Assembly: GCA_020634415.1 (NCBI GenBank)
Contig: JACKBT010000004.1
Location: 124,001-188,000 of the forward strand
DNA length: 64,000 nt
Direction: 5' to 3'
Source: Ardenticatenaceae bacterium
Lineage (GTDB): Bacteria > Chloroflexota > Anaerolineae > Promineifilales > Promineifilaceae
A program made the translations under genes and the position numbers. Shown piece after piece: positions 33,371 through 43,222 of this stretch. The notes below the pieces were generated by a model. That model had not been told where the DNA came from, ran no database searches, and saw only the letters and a program-made list of their open reading frames with translations. Every line of letters begins with the position of its first letter. The stretch's first letter is position 1.

Positions 33371-35740
33371 CTATTTCCCAACCATCTCCGCCAACACCTC
33401 CGCCAACGCTGCCACCAAAATATCCGCATGGTCCTTTTTAAAAACGAGCGGTGGCCGGATTTTGAGAACATTGCCATACTCGCCGCCATCGCCAATCAAC
33501 ACCCCCTTGTCCCGCATCCCATCCAGCACCCGTACAGTCTCCGCCCGTGCTGGCTCCTGCGTTTCCCGGTTGCGCACCAAATCCACACCCGTCACCAGCC
33601 CGCGCCCACGCACATCGCCAATGATGGTGTGCTGGGCCATCAGGCCGCGCAAGCCTTCGCGCAAATAATCGCCCGTCGCGGCGGCATTCGCTACCAAGCC
33701 TTCCCGCTCAATCACATCTAGAACGGCCGTTCCCGCTGCACAGGCCACCGGATTCCCGCCAAACGTACTAAACAGCCCCACTTCCTTCACAAAACGGTTG
33801 AGAATATCGGCACTGGTGGCAATCACCCCCAACGGAAAACCATTGCCCACCGGCTTGCCCATCGTCACCATATCCGGCCGCGCCCCATGCACGGCATGGC
33901 CCCACATCTGCCCCATCCGCCCAAAACCAGACTGCACCTCATCGGCGATGAAGAGGCCGCCAGCCGCACGAACTTTGGCGATAACGGCCGTTACATACCC
34001 CTGCGGCACATCTGGCGAGCCATTGCTCACAAAAGCCGAATCCAGCATAAACGCCGCCGGCTTCATCCCCGCCGCCGCCAACTCCGCAATCGCTCGGTCA
34101 GCATCGGCGGCATATTTCTCGGCTAAGTCAGGTTCGCCATAGCGGTATACGCCGCGATAGGGATTAGGCGACATCAATGTTCGCACATGGGGTTGCAGCT
34201 TTTCGCCAAAGCCAGGCGAGAGCGGTTTGATGGCATCGGTAATGCCATGATAGGCATTCTCCATCACCAACGCGCCCTGGTTGCCGGTGATAAATTGGGC
34301 CATGCGCCAGGCAATGTCGTTGGCCTCGCTGCCCGAATTGACGAAGGCGCAAACGTCTATATGTTCCGGCAGGCTGTCCACCAGCCGCTCGGCGTAGTCG
34401 AGGATGTTGCGGTAGAGGTAGCGGGTGTTGGTGTTGAGAACGGCCGTTTGCCGCGCCACCGCCTTCACCACGTGGGGATGAGCATGACCCACCGTCGGCA
34501 CATTGTTATAGGCATCCAAATAGGCCCGCCCATCCACCCCATACAACCACGCCCCTTTTCCCCGCTCCACATGCACCGGATTCGAGTAAAAATGCTCCAA
34601 ATGTGCCCCCAAAACGGCCGTGCGCCGCCCCATCAACTCATCGGGGAGACTGGAGATTGGAGATTGGAGACTACCAGTCTCTAGTCTCCAGTCCCCAGTC
34701 TCTTTCCCCTTCGGCATCACGTTATACACCGGAAACCGACACGCCCGCCGCAGCTCATCACAAACGGCCGCTTTCCCCATCGCCAGCAAATCGGCCATCG
34801 TCTGCCAACAGCTTTCCTCTTCATCCAGCAAAAAGCCAGGCTGATCGGGCGTAACAGCCTTGCGCCAGGCAATAATCGTGGCCGTAATCGCCTGCCGCGC
34901 CAGCACCAAATCATAAATCGTGTCAATCTCCTCCGCTTCCAGCGGCAAGATGCTGTCATAACCCGCCGCAATCGCCCCAATCTTCGCCACCAACTGCGGC
35001 AGGGGCAGCCGCGCAATATCCACCGCAATGGCAATCTCCTGCACCAACGGCGCAAAGACCATATCGCCAAAATCGAGCAGTCCGCAAATCTCCTCATGGT
35101 TATGGGGATTAACCAGCACATTCTCGCCATGCCCATCATTGTGGATGACTTGATGGCGCAGTTGGCGCAGCGCGGGCAAGACATGGCTCTCCATGCCATC
35201 CAAAATCTGCTCCACGCGCACCCGTGCCGCGGCATCCTCAATGTGCATCGTATGGGGGCGCAGTCGCGCACACTGGGTCACATCCCACAGCAGTTCTTGC
35301 CGTGCCTGGGGATGGAAGAAGCCGCGCAAAGCCAAATCGGTGCGGGCCATGAAGCGGCCTAAATTGCGCCAGGTAACGGCCGTTTGCCGCGCCTTATCCA
35401 ACAACATCCCCGGCAAAAACGTCACCACCCGCACCAGATGCCCATCCACCTGGGTAAAGGGTTCGCCTGATTTTGCCAGCACCACACGAGGCACGGGCAG
35501 TGCCTCATCTTGCTGCTGAATGTAGCGCAAAGCCTCAGCCTGAAAGGCAAGAACACCAGGGTCTTCATCGGCATTGGCTATTTTGAGGACGTAGGCAGAA
35601 TCGGCCGTTTGCAGCCGAAAGTTTTGGTCTCGTTCACTATAAAGCGGTTTCAGCTCACCGCGCAAATCAAACACCTTGTCAGCAATATCTGCCGCCTGCG
35701 CTAACGTGAATTCAGGCTGACTGCGATCTAAAAATTTCAT
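33371..35740 (-). CDS. Aminoglycoside-phosphotransferase-like kinase fused to class III aminotransferase/phospholyase
   Basis: 788 residues from the ATG at 35740 (AGAGGGA upstream). Residues 1-~340 are a protein-kinase-like/APH fold with catalytic HNDGHGENVLV and metal-binding LLDFGD, close to homoserine-kinase-II/hydroxylysine-kinase types. Residues ~385-788 are a class III PLP enzyme with VNSGSEANDIAWRMAQ, LFIADEVQSGFGRMG and the PLP lysine in MGKPVGNGFPLG. This fusion order was used historically to link AGPHD1 (hydroxylysine kinase) with AGXT2L phospholyases acting on phosphohydroxylysine or phosphoethanolamine, so an amino-alcohol is phosphorylated and then eliminated as phosphate and ammonia. 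The interdomain linker is encoded by a heptad DNA repeat at 34645-34702. Confidence 0.8.
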   Translation of the reverse strand: MKFLDRSQPEFTLAQAADIADKVFDLRGELKPLYSERDQNFRLQTADSAYVLKIANADEDPGVLAFQAEALRYIQQQDEALPVPRVVLAKSGEPFTQVDGHLVRVVTFLPGMLLDKARQTAVTWRNLGRFMARTDLALRGFFHPQARQELLWDVTQCARLRPHTMHIEDAAARVRVEQILDGMESHVLPALRQLRHQVIHNDGHGENVLVNPHNHEEICGLLDFGDMVFAPLVQEIAIAVDIARLPLPQLVAKIGAIAAGYDSILPLEAEEIDTIYDLVLARQAITATIIAWRKAVTPDQPGFLLDEEESCWQTMADLLAMGKAAVCDELRRACRFPVYNVMPKGKETGDWRLETGSLQSPISSLPDELMGRRTAVLGAHLEHFYSNPVHVERGKGAWLYGVDGRAYLDAYNNVPTVGHAHPHVVKAVARQTAVLNTNTRYLYRNILDYAERLVDSLPEHIDVCAFVNSGSEANDIAWRMAQFITGNQGALVMENAYHGITDAIKPLSPGFGEKLQPHVRTLMSPNPYRGVYRYGEPDLAEKYAADADRAIAELAAAGMKPAAFMLDSAFVSNGSPDVPQGYVTAVIAKVRAAGGLFIADEVQSGFGRMGQMWGHAVHGARPDMVTMGKPVGNGFPLGVIATSADILNRFVKEVGLFSTFGGNPVACAAGTAVLDVIEREGLVANAAATGDYLREGLRGLMAQHTIIGDVRGRGLVTGVDLVRNRETQEPARAETVRVLDGMRDKGVLIGDGGEYGNVLKIRPPLVFKKDHADILVAALAEVLAEMVGK
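34645..34702. repeat. Heptad-type inverted repeat inside a coding gene
   Basis: The same GAGACTGGAGATTGG / AGTCTCTAGTCTCC element seen at gene boundaries is here within the fused kinase-aminotransferase gene. Seven-base units read in frame give a quasi-heptapeptide GDWRLET (minus strand) and then LQSPISS, placed in the linker between the two enzyme domains. Confidence 0.9.
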
Positions 35741-35765
35741 AGAATCCCTCTTTGTCCTGAGAGAC

Positions 35766-35905
35766 CCCAAGGGTTTTTGCACGAAAGCCTAACAGGCTGT
35801 CGGAAAAGTGGTCGTAGGCGCGGTATCCCTACCGCGTTCCCAGAAGCGCGAAAGGGATTTCGCGGCTACTGCTAGTAAATTCCATGTGCGCAAACCCTTC
35901 GGGTC
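35766..35905. repeat. Multi-hairpin dispersed element
   Basis: Outer imperfect arms GACCCCAAGGGTTTTTGCAC (about 35763-35782) and GTGCGCAAACCCTTCGGGTC (35885-35904) bracket inner perfect hairpins CGCGGTA-TCCC-TACCGCG and CGCGAAA-GGGA-TTTCGCG joined by GTAG/CTAC. It resembles in layout the element at 15347-15438. It fills the gap upstream of the fusion gene. No protein is encoded. Confidence 0.65.
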
Positions 35906-36001
35906 TTTTCAATTGTAAATATCGTCGCGGATTGTAACGTGGAAAAGAAACATGGGGGAGAGAATACGCATTCATGCAAAATCAGTTACAATAGCAACAT
36001 T

Positions 36002-36376
36002 ATGACGATGGCTGATCTCACTCCCCGCGAATACCATGCCCGCCGTGAAGCAGCACGGTTACAAGAGCGCGAAGCACTGCGTCGGCAGCGGCTGGATGCG
36101 GCCCGTACGGCCATTCGACAGCTTGCGCCCACTTATCCCGCTATTCAGGCTGTTTACCTGTTTGGTTCAATCTTGCAAATCGGCCGTTTCACATCCCAAT
36201 CGGATATAGATGTGGCTCTCTCGTGTGACGATGTTGCCGTGGAAAGCAAATTCTGGCGCGAGCTGGAAGCGGCTTTAGAATGGGATGTGGATGTACGGCC
36301 GTTGCAGCACCCCATCACCCAGGCTGTTAATGATTACGGGGAATGTGTTTATGAACGAAAAAGCCCTCATTCTTGA
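36002..36376 (+). CDS. Minimal nucleotidyltransferase (MNT/MntA-like antitoxin)
   Basis: 124 residues from the ATG at 36002 (a second ATG at 36008 is equally possible; no strong ribosome binding site). LFGSILQIGRFTSQSDIDVAL has the GS-x10-DxD nucleotidyltransferase motif. In type VII toxin-antitoxin systems MntA AMPylates the HEPT toxin and inactivates it. The gene overlaps the HEPT gene by 26 bases, supporting a pair. Confidence 0.82.
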   Translation: MTMADLTPREYHARREAARLQEREALRRQRLDAARTAIRQLAPTYPAIQAVYLFGSILQIGRFTSQSDIDVALSCDDVAVESKFWRELEAALEWDVDVRPLQHPITQAVNDYGECVYERKSPHS

Positions 36377-36812
36377 ACGGAGCATCCAAAACGACCTGCA
36401 AGCCATCGCCGACATCTTCGCTCGTTTGGAACAGGTCACTCTCAGCGACGACGAAGAGACCCTCATCGTCATCGCCTATCGCCTGCACAGCCTCTACATG
36501 GCCTTTGAAAACATCTTCCAGCAAATTGCCACTACCTTCGAGAACAATCTAGGTGAAAAATCGGGTTGGCACAGCCAACTGCTACAGCGGATGAAATTAG
36601 ACCTCACCCCTATTCGCCCCGCCGTTATTGACGACACTACCTATGTCGCTCTGGACGAACTTCGCCGTTTTCGCCACCTCTTTCGCACCAACTACAACAT
36701 TGACTTTGACCGTGAGCGGCTGCAACTTGTTTTGAAAAGGGCCTGGCAATTACACCCTCTTTACGAGGCACAAATCGGCCAATTTTTGAACTTCCTCAAA
36801 TCTTTGCAGTAA
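36351..36812 (+). CDS. HEPT-domain protein (HepT-like toxin)
   Basis: 153 residues, ATG at 36351 with GGGGAA upstream inside the MNT gene. All-helical HEPT fold; the conserved active-site region DELRRFRHLFRTNYNIDF near residues 112-130 contains the Arg, His and Tyr expected of HEPT RNases and of the tyrosine that becomes AMPylated. It would act on RNA unless modified by the MNT partner. The overlap of both genes gives coupled synthesis. Confidence 0.8.
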   Translation: MNEKALILERSIQNDLQAIADIFARLEQVTLSDDEETLIVIAYRLHSLYMAFENIFQQIATTFENNLGEKSGWHSQLLQRMKLDLTPIRPAVIDDTTYVALDELRRFRHLFRTNYNIDFDRERLQLVLKRAWQLHPLYEAQIGQFLNFLKSLQ

Positions 36813-36890
36813 CGGCCGTTCCCACCCACTACCTCCCCTCCCCAACATACGCTAAAATTCAGCAACCTTCCATCTGATCGAGGAGCTACC

Positions 36891-39800
36891 ATGCGAGCTA
36901 TCAAATTAACGCTACTGACCTGTTTACTTTTACTCACCATCACGGCCACCGCCTCTGCCCAAAGCGACGATGCCGCCCTACCGCCACCCCAAACCGTCAC
37001 CATCGCCGGCACACTCCAGCCCCAACTCGGCTGCTCCGGCGAATGGAACACCGAATGCGAAGAAAGCATGTTGGCCTATGACCCGGCCAACGACCTCTAC
37101 CTCGCCACCTTCAACCTGAACGCAGGCAGCTACGAATACAAAGCCGCGCTCAATGGCAGTTGGCAAGACAACTACGGCCTCAACGCCGAATACTACGGCC
37201 CCAACATTCTCCTCACCGTGCCCGAAGCTGGCCCCGTCACCTTCTTCTATGATCACAAAACCCGCTGGGTCAGCGACAGCATCAACAGCCTCATCGCCAC
37301 TGTGCCTGGCAGCTACCAGCCCACCGTCGGCTGCTCCGGCGAATGGCTGCCCGACTGCCTGCGCTCCCTGCTGCAAGACCCCGACGGCGACGGTATTTAC
37401 ACCTTCACCACCGCCCTCATCCCCGCGGGCGATTACGAAGCCAAAGTCGCCATCAACCAAAGCTGGGATGAAAATTACGGCGCAGACGGTGTGGCTAATG
37501 GCGGCAATATCCCCTTCACCATCCCCGAACGCGCCCAAACCACCTTCACCTACGACCCTGCCAGTCATGTCCTGACCATCAGCACGGCGGATGCGCCGCC
37601 TGAGGCCATCACCACCCTGGCTGATTTGCCCACACCGGGCAACGCACCCCTCATCTCGCCCCTCATTCCCCAGCCCAGCCTCGTCGTCATCCCCGGCACC
37701 ATCCAAAGCGTCCTCGGCTGCGAGGGCGACTGGCTGCCCGACTGTGAAGCAACGGCGTTGGCCTTTAATGAGACCAACCAACTTTGGCAGAACACGTTTA
37801 TCCTTCCGGCGGGCAGTTATGAGTACAAAGCGGCCATCAATGGCAGTTGGGATACTAATTTTGGCCTGAATGGACAGCGCGGCGGCCCCAATATTCCCCT
37901 GAATCTGGCAGAGGAAACGGCCGTTACCTTCTACTTCGACCGCTTTACCGGCTGGGTCACAGACGATGTAAACAGCATCCTCGCCAACATCGTCGGCAGC
38001 TTCCAGGACGAGATTGGCTGTGCCAACGACTTTGCGCCCGACTGCCTGCGCACCTGGCTGCAAGACCCCGACGGTGATGGCATCTTTATTTACCAGACCG
38101 TAGACATCCCCCTGGGGGAGTACGAGGCAAAAGTAGCTGTGAACCAATCACTTGATGAAAATTACGGCGCGGAGGGCGAACTCGACGGCGACAACATCCC
38201 CTTCTCTGTGCCTGAAGAAGATATTTTGGTAGCCTTCGCCTGGGATTCCAACTCGAAGCTGCTCTCGGTTGGCGTGGGTGCGGGCGGACGGCCCGTGATT
38301 CCCGGCAATATCAAACTGGCAGCGGCCCACTGGGTTACGGCCGATACCATTGCCTGGGATGTGGATACGGAACTGCCCAACCTCTACCAACTCCATTATG
38401 GCGAGGGATTGGCCCTGACCCCCGATGGTGTTACGGGTGGTGAGACCGTTACCCTGACGCTGGATGAGGCAGGGTTGAGTGGTGACGTGCTGGTGAAGTT
38501 CCCCCATTTAGAGGGCTTCCAGGCGTTGAAGATTGGCGCAGAAGATTTGCCGCTTGTGCCGGATATGTTGCGCGGGCAAACGGCCGTTTCCGCCCGCGAC
38601 GACATTGGCCCCCTCGATGCCACCGCTTTGCAAATTCCCGGTGTGCTGGATGACTTGTACACCTATGATGGCGAATTAGGCGTGACTTTTGCTGAGGGTG
38701 TGCCCACTTTGCACCTGTGGGCACCCACTGCCTGGAGCGTTCAACTCTATCTCTACGCCGACAGCAGTCCCGAAACCACGACGGAGGCCGTGCCGATGGC
38801 CTACGATGAGACAACGGGGGTGTGGTCGGTGACGGGCGATGGGGGGTGGAACGGCCGTTATTATCTCTACGAAGTCACCGTCTACGCTCCTACTGCCGGG
38901 GCCATCGTCACCAACCTCGTCACCGACCCCTACGCCGTCAGCCTGGCGCTGAACAGCACCCGCAGCCAGATTGTGGATTTGAACGACCCGGCTTACAAGC
39001 CCGAAGGCTGGGACGAATTACAAAAGCCGCCATTAGCCGCGCCCGAAGACATCGTGGTCTACGAAATCCACATGCGCGACTTCAGCGTCAACGACCCCAC
39101 CGTGCCTGCCGAGCATCGCGGCACCTATCTGGCCTTCACCGATACCGACAGCAATGGCATGACCCATCTGGATAATCTGGCGGCGGCGGGCCTTACCCAT
39201 CTGCACCTGCTGCCCACCTTCGACATTACGACCATCAACGAAAACAAGGCCGAATGGGTGGAGCCTGATCCGGCGGCAATGGACTCTTTCCCGCCCGACT
39301 CGGAGGAGCAGCAAGCTCTGTTGAGTGCCATTCGTGACCAGGATGGCTTTAACTGGGGCTACGACCCCTACCATTACACTGTGCCCGAAGGCAGCTACGC
39401 CACCAACCCCGATGGCCCGGCACGTATTGGCGAGTACCGCCAGATGGTGCAGTCCCTCAGCAATATTGGGCTGCGGGTGGTGGCGGATGTGGTGTATAAC
39501 CATACCAGTTCCAGTGGGCAGGCGGATACGGCCGTTCTCGACCGCATCGTGCCTGGTTATTACCACCGCCTCAACGCCATCGGCAGCGTAGAAAACAGCA
39601 CCTGCTGCCAAAACACAGCCACCGAACACAACATGATGCGCAAGCTGATGGTAGATTCCGTTGTCACCTGGGCTGTGCAGTACAAGGTTGATGCTTTCCG
39701 CTTCGACCTGATGGGGCATCACATGGTGGCCGATATGCAGGCGGTACGTGAGGCGCTGGATGCGCTTACTCTGGAGGCAGATGGCGTGGATGGGAAGGCC

Positions 39801-41204
39801 ATCTACGTTTATGGCGAGGGTTGGAACTTTGGCGAGGTGGCCGACAATGCGCGAGGTGTGAATGCCACACAGTTCAACATGGCGGGCACGGGCATAGGTA
39901 CGTTTAATGACCGCCTGCGTGATGCCGTGCGCGGTGGCACACCTTTTGGCGGGCATATTGAGCAAGGTTTTAGCAATGGTCTCTACTATGCCCCCAATGA
40001 GTTTGACCAGGGCACAGCAGAAACACAACTGGCCCGTCTGCTGTTGCTGAGCGACCATATTCGGGCGGGGCTGGCGGGTAATTTGCGCAACTATCGGCTG
40101 TTGGCTTACAACGGCCGTACTGTTCCTGCTAGCAATATAGATTACAACGGCAGCCCGACCGCCTATACGGCTGACCCGCAGGAAAATATTGTCTACATCT
40201 CCAAGCATGATAACGAAACGTTGTGGGATGTGATGCAGTACAAAGCACCAGCGGCGGCGACGGTGGATGAGCGGGTGCGAATGCAAAATATGGGCTTGAG
40301 CCTTGTGGCCTTGAGCCAGGGTGTGCCCTTCTTCCAGGCTGGCAGCGACATGCTGCGATCCAAATCGTTGGATCGCAACAGCTATAACTCTGGCGATTGG
40401 TTTAATAAGCTGGACTTTAGCTATGAGACGAACAATTGGGGTGTGGGTTTGCCGCCGTCGGGCGACAATGCCAGCAATTGGCCGCTGATGCAGCCCTTGT
40501 TGGCGCGGACTGATCTGGCTCCCAACCGAGAGCAGATTGGGCGGGCGGTGGCGCATTTCCAAGAGATGCTGCAAATTCGTAAAAGTTCGCCGCTGTTCCG
40601 GCTGCAAACGGCCGATCAAGTTTCTGATCGCCTCGTTTTCCACAACACCGGGCCGTTCCAAATCCCTGGCCTGATTGTCATGAGTTTGTCGGACATTGGC
40701 GGCGAGAATCTGGACCCGAACTATGGCTTGATTGTGGTGCTGTTTAATGCCAACAATGCCGAGCAGCAGTTTACAGAGGAGTTGTTTACGGATTTGCCGC
40801 TGGCGCTGCATCCGGTGCAGGTGGCTTCGAGTGATGGAGTGGTGCAAACGGCCGTCTTTGACCCCACGGCTGCCACTTTTACCGTGCCGGGACGGACAAC
40901 GGCCGTCTTCGTTCTGCCAGAAGCCGACACGCCTGCCGAACTAATTGCGCCGGAAAAACCAGCCCCTACCCGCGAACCAACTGTTGAACCAACGCCAGCC
41001 CCTACGGCTGGACCCACACCCCAGCCAACGGCTGAGCCAGGAGAGGAGATTGTGGCGACGGCAACGGCCGTTGCCCCCCTCACCAACGCCCCCGCCGAAA
41101 CGGCCGAGCCGGAAACAGGCGGTTCTGGTTGGCTCTGGATTGTTGGCGGTGGCGTTTTGTTGGCGGGCATTGCGGGTTACTTCTTCACTCGGCGGCGATC
41201 TTAA
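36891..41204 (+). CDS. Surface-anchored GH13 pullulanase with four X25 domains
   Basis: 1437 residues with a signal peptide (residues 1-23, cleavage near ASA-Q). Four X25-type beta domains, each with G(C)xGEW..DC and a DPDGDGIY or similar motif, lie at about 36-130, 136-232, 265-360 and 366-462; they bind starch-like glucans. An N-terminal pullulanase domain pair follows, then a GH13 barrel with YNWGYDP-type [10 protein letters not shown], region I DVVYNH, nucleophile Asp939 ([10 protein letters not shown]), acid/base Glu976 (YGEGWNF) and Asp1107 (KHDNE). The C-terminus has a Pro/Thr-rich spacer and a final membrane segment with RRRS, so the enzyme is anchored on the cell surface. It debranches alpha-1,6 links in pullulan or starch. 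The gene is followed by a hairpin terminator. Confidence 0.92.
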   Translation: MRAIKLTLLTCLLLLTITATASAQSDDAALPPPQTVTIAGTLQPQLGCSGEWNTECEESMLAYDPANDLYLATFNLNAGSYEYKAALNGSWQDNYGLNAEYYGPNILLTVPEAGPVTFFYDHKTRWVSDSINSLIATVPGSYQPTVGCSGEWLPDCLRSLLQDPDGDGIYTFTTALIPAGDYEAKVAINQSWDENYGADGVANGGNIPFTIPERAQTTFTYDPASHVLTISTADAPPEAITTLADLPTPGNAPLISPLIPQPSLVVIPGTIQSVLGCEGDWLPDCEATALAFNETNQLWQNTFILPAGSYEYKAAINGSWDTNFGLNGQRGGPNIPLNLAEETAVTFYFDRFTGWVTDDVNSILANIVGSFQDEIGCANDFAPDCLRTWLQDPDGDGIFIYQTVDIPLGEYEAKVAVNQSLDENYGAEGELDGDNIPFSVPEEDILVAFAWDSNSKLLSVGVGAGGRPVIPGNIKLAAAHWVTADTIAWDVDTELPNLYQLHYGEGLALTPDGVTGGETVTLTLDEAGLSGDVLVKFPHLEGFQALKIGAEDLPLVPDMLRGQTAVSARDDIGPLDATALQIPGVLDDLYTYDGELGVTFAEGVPTLHLWAPTAWSVQLYLYADSSPETTTEAVPMAYDETTGVWSVTGDGGWNGRYYLYEVTVYAPTAGAIVTNLVTDPYAVSLALNSTRSQIVDLNDPAYKPEGWDELQKPPLAAPEDIVVYEIHMRDFSVNDPTVPAEHRGTYLAFTDTDSNGMTHLDNLAAAGLTHLHLLPTFDITTINENKAEWVEPDPAAMDSFPPDSEEQQALLSAIRDQDGFNWGYDPYHYTVPEGSYATNPDGPARIGEYRQMVQSLSNIGLRVVADVVYNHTSSSGQADTAVLDRIVPGYYHRLNAIGSVENSTCCQNTATEHNMMRKLMVDSVVTWAVQYKVDAFRFDLMGHHMVADMQAVREALDALTLEADGVDGKAIYVYGEGWNFGEVADNARGVNATQFNMAGTGIGTFNDRLRDAVRGGTPFGGHIEQGFSNGLYYAPNEFDQGTAETQLARLLLLSDHIRAGLAGNLRNYRLLAYNGRTVPASNIDYNGSPTAYTADPQENIVYISKHDNETLWDVMQYKAPAAATVDERVRMQNMGLSLVALSQGVPFFQAGSDMLRSKSLDRNSYNSGDWFNKLDFSYETNNWGVGLPPSGDNASNWPLMQPLLARTDLAPNREQIGRAVAHFQEMLQIRKSSPLFRLQTADQVSDRLVFHNTGPFQIPGLIVMSLSDIGGENLDPNYGLIVVLFNANNAEQQFTEELFTDLPLALHPVQVASSDGVVQTAVFDPTAATFTVPGRTTAVFVLPEADTPAELIAPEKPAPTREPTVEPTPAPTAGPTPQPTAEPGEEIVATATAVAPLTNAPAETAEPETGGSGWLWIVGGGVLLAGIAGYFFTRRRS

Positions 41205-41208
41205 TGGC

Positions 41209-41244
41209 AAGACCTCCGAGGTTTGCCAAACCTCGGTGGTCTTT
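41209..41244 (+). terminator. Hairpin terminator after pullulanase
   Basis: AAGACCTCCGAGGTTTG and its complement CAAACCTCGGTGGTCTTT form a long stem with a CC loop, one mismatch, ending in TTT. A sibling hairpin is at 42114-42146. Confidence 0.75.
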
Positions 41245-41296
41245 ACCCAATCCTTACACTTTGCTGACCTGATGTTTATGTTTGGTTGGTAGAGTA

Positions 41297-41370
41297 GGGG
41301 GAACTCGGAGGAATTCGGGGGAACTTTGGGGAACTTCTAAGTTCCCCAAAGTTCCCCTCAGTTCCCCCCC
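41297..41370. repeat. Heptad-like inverted repeat (GGGGAACT units)
   Basis: Left arm GGGGAACTCGGAGGAATTCG.. and right arm of AGTTCCCCAAAGTTCCCC units, directly upstream of the thioredoxin-like gene. The arms pair over more than 20 bases. Confidence 0.8.
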
Positions 41371-41392
41371 AAAAAACCGTGAGGTATAGAAG

Positions 41393-42112
41393 ATGAATGA
41401 ACATACAATTGAAGCCAACCAGGCAAATTTTCAAGTAGAAGTGGTGCAGCGGTCGCACCAGCAGCCGGTGCTGGTGGATTTTTGGGCGCCCTGGTGTGGG
41501 CCGTGCCGCATGTTGGGGCCAACTTTGGAGCGGTTGGCGGCGGAGTATAACGGCCGTTTCCGTCTCGCCAAAATTAACAGTGATAACAACCAGATGTTGG
41601 CGATGCAGTTTAATGTGCGGGGTATTCCGGCGGTGAAGGCGTTTGTAAACGGCCGTGTTGTAGAGGAATTTGTGGGCGCACAACCCGAACCAATGGTGCG
41701 CCAATTTTTAGAGCGCGTGTTGGCGCAAAAGCCAGTCGGTACGGCAGCCAAGAAGGAAACGGCCGCTCCCAAATCAGCCTCGGCCCGCTTGCAAAAGGCC
41801 AAAGAGCTGCTGCGGCAGGGCAATGGCTGTGAGGCGGCGAAGATGCTGGCGGATGATGGGGGCGAGGCGGGGAAATTACGGCTGTTGGCCCAATATCTCT
41901 GTGATGTCAGCCACAGCCGTCTGGCGGGGATGAACGTCCAAATTGCCAATATGATCCAGCGGCGCGAATATGCGGGGGCGATGTATGGCCTGTTGGTGGA
42001 GATACGCAGCGGCAGCAGCCACGCCCGCCCGGTGATGGAAGGGCTGTTTGCCCTCCTCGGCGAGGATGATCCCACCGTAAAAGCCTATCAACAGCAGATG
42101 GCTATAGCCTAG
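41393..42112 (+). CDS. Thioredoxin-domain protein with TPR-like C-terminus (CnoX-type), copy 1
   Basis: 239 residues. The thioredoxin fold has the intact active site WAPWCGPCR and cis-Pro GIPAVKAFV. The C-terminal ~110 residues are a helical TPR-like tail (SARLQKAKELLRQG.., REYAGAMYGLLVEI). The family includes CnoX/YbbN holdase co-chaperones. It is a tandem paralogue of the next gene. No signal peptide, so it is cytoplasmic. Confidence 0.88.
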   Translation: MNEHTIEANQANFQVEVVQRSHQQPVLVDFWAPWCGPCRMLGPTLERLAAEYNGRFRLAKINSDNNQMLAMQFNVRGIPAVKAFVNGRVVEEFVGAQPEPMVRQFLERVLAQKPVGTAAKKETAAPKSASARLQKAKELLRQGNGCEAAKMLADDGGEAGKLRLLAQYLCDVSHSRLAGMNVQIANMIQRREYAGAMYGLLVEIRSGSSHARPVMEGLFALLGEDDPTVKAYQQQMAIA

Positions 42113-42113
42113 T

Positions 42114-42146
42114 AGACCTCTGAGGTTGGCAAAACCTCCGAGGTCT
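42114..42146 (+). terminator. Hairpin between thioredoxin paralogues
   Basis: AGACCTCTGAGGTT.. and AACCTCCGAGGTCT form a stem directly after the stop. It is closely related to the hairpin at 41209. Confidence 0.7.
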
Positions 42147-42206
42147 AACGCAAATCATACCTTTATGGGTACAATAGGATGACAATTTTTGGTGGAGAAA
42201 CCGATC

Positions 42207-43043
42207 ATGTTGGATTCAGAAAATATTATTGAAGTTTCCCAAGATACGTTTGAGCGTGATGTCATCCAGCGCTCTCATGAAATTCCGGTGGTGGTGGATT
42301 TTTGGGCACCCTGGTGCGGCCCTTGCCGGACGCTTGGCCCGATTTTGGAGCGGCTGGCGAATGATCCTAATTTTGAATTTGTGTTGGCGAAGGTGAATGT
42401 GGACAACAGTCCCAATTTGTCCATGCGTTATCGTGTGCAGGGCATCCCGGCGGTGAAGGCGTTTCGGGATGGGGAGGTGGTGGCTGAGTTTGTGGGGGTA
42501 CAGCCGGAAGCGCGTGTGCGGCAGTTTATTCAGAGTATTGCGCCTAGTGAGCAGGATCAGACTTTGGCGGAGGCCAACAGTTTGTTGGTGACGCGCCATT
42601 GGGCGGAGGCGGAGCGGGCTTTTCGGGAGCTTTTGGCTGAGGATGAGCGGTTGGTAACGGCCGTTCTCGGTCTGGCCAAGTCTTTATTAGCGCAGGGCGA
42701 AGGCTGTGAGGCGCAAGAGTGGCTGCTGCGCTGCCGTGATGGGCAGGCGTTTATGCAGGCACAAAAGCTCATGCCTCTGGCAAAATATCTTTGCTGGACG
42801 GCCACCGAGTTGGAGGCCGACGATGCCCCTGATTTAGAGTTGCAGTACCGGCATGTGGCTCGTTTGTTGACGCGCAGTAATTTTGCGGCGGCGATGGACG
42901 GTTTGTTGGATGTGCTGCGTCAGGATAAGCGGTATCGTAAGGGTGAGGCTAAAGAGGTGTTGCTGAGCTTGTTTGAACTTTTGGGCAATGATGATGCCCT
43001 GACGCAAACCTATCGCAGTGAATTAGCTTCGGTGCTATTTTAG
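42207..43043 (+). CDS. Thioredoxin-domain protein with TPR-like C-terminus (CnoX-type), copy 2
   Basis: 278 residues from the ATG at 42207 (GGAG 10 bases upstream; the frame is open back to a TTG at 42189). Thioredoxin site WAPWCGPCR and GIPAVKAFRDG, then TPR-like helices (AEANSLLVTRHWAEAERAFRELLAEDERL.., DGLLDVLRQDKRYRKGEAKEVLLSLFELLG). Homologous to the preceding gene along its length and with a longer tail. It likely acts as a redox-regulated chaperone. Confidence 0.88.
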   Translation: MLDSENIIEVSQDTFERDVIQRSHEIPVVVDFWAPWCGPCRTLGPILERLANDPNFEFVLAKVNVDNSPNLSMRYRVQGIPAVKAFRDGEVVAEFVGVQPEARVRQFIQSIAPSEQDQTLAEANSLLVTRHWAEAERAFRELLAEDERLVTAVLGLAKSLLAQGEGCEAQEWLLRCRDGQAFMQAQKLMPLAKYLCWTATELEADDAPDLELQYRHVARLLTRSNFAAAMDGLLDVLRQDKRYRKGEAKEVLLSLFELLGNDDALTQTYRSELASVLF

Positions 43044-43116
43044 CCGCTGCGGCCTTGTGCCCACTCGGTCCTGGGCGATTACAAGGGCCGTCCCTGCTGT
43101 CCGCAAAATTGTTTTG

Positions 43117-43154
43117 AAAGCCGGCAACCCTTACATGGGTTGGCGGCTTTTTTT
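43117..43154 (+). terminator. Rho-independent terminator after thioredoxin-TPR gene
   Basis: Stem AAAGCCGGCAACCC / GGGTTGGCGGCTTT (one mismatch) with a TTACAT loop and a run of seven T. Confidence 0.9.
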
Positions 43155-43222
43155 GGCGATAGTGCCAGACTCATGTAAATTTGGCTTCTCACCCATAAAA
43201 TTTAATTGCACGAGGTAAACCC

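Noticed and set aside
39033..40847. 604-codon open frame antisense to the pullulanase gene
   Set aside because: Composition is a codon-bias shadow (His/Arg/Gln-rich) of a well-supported GH13 gene on the other strand.
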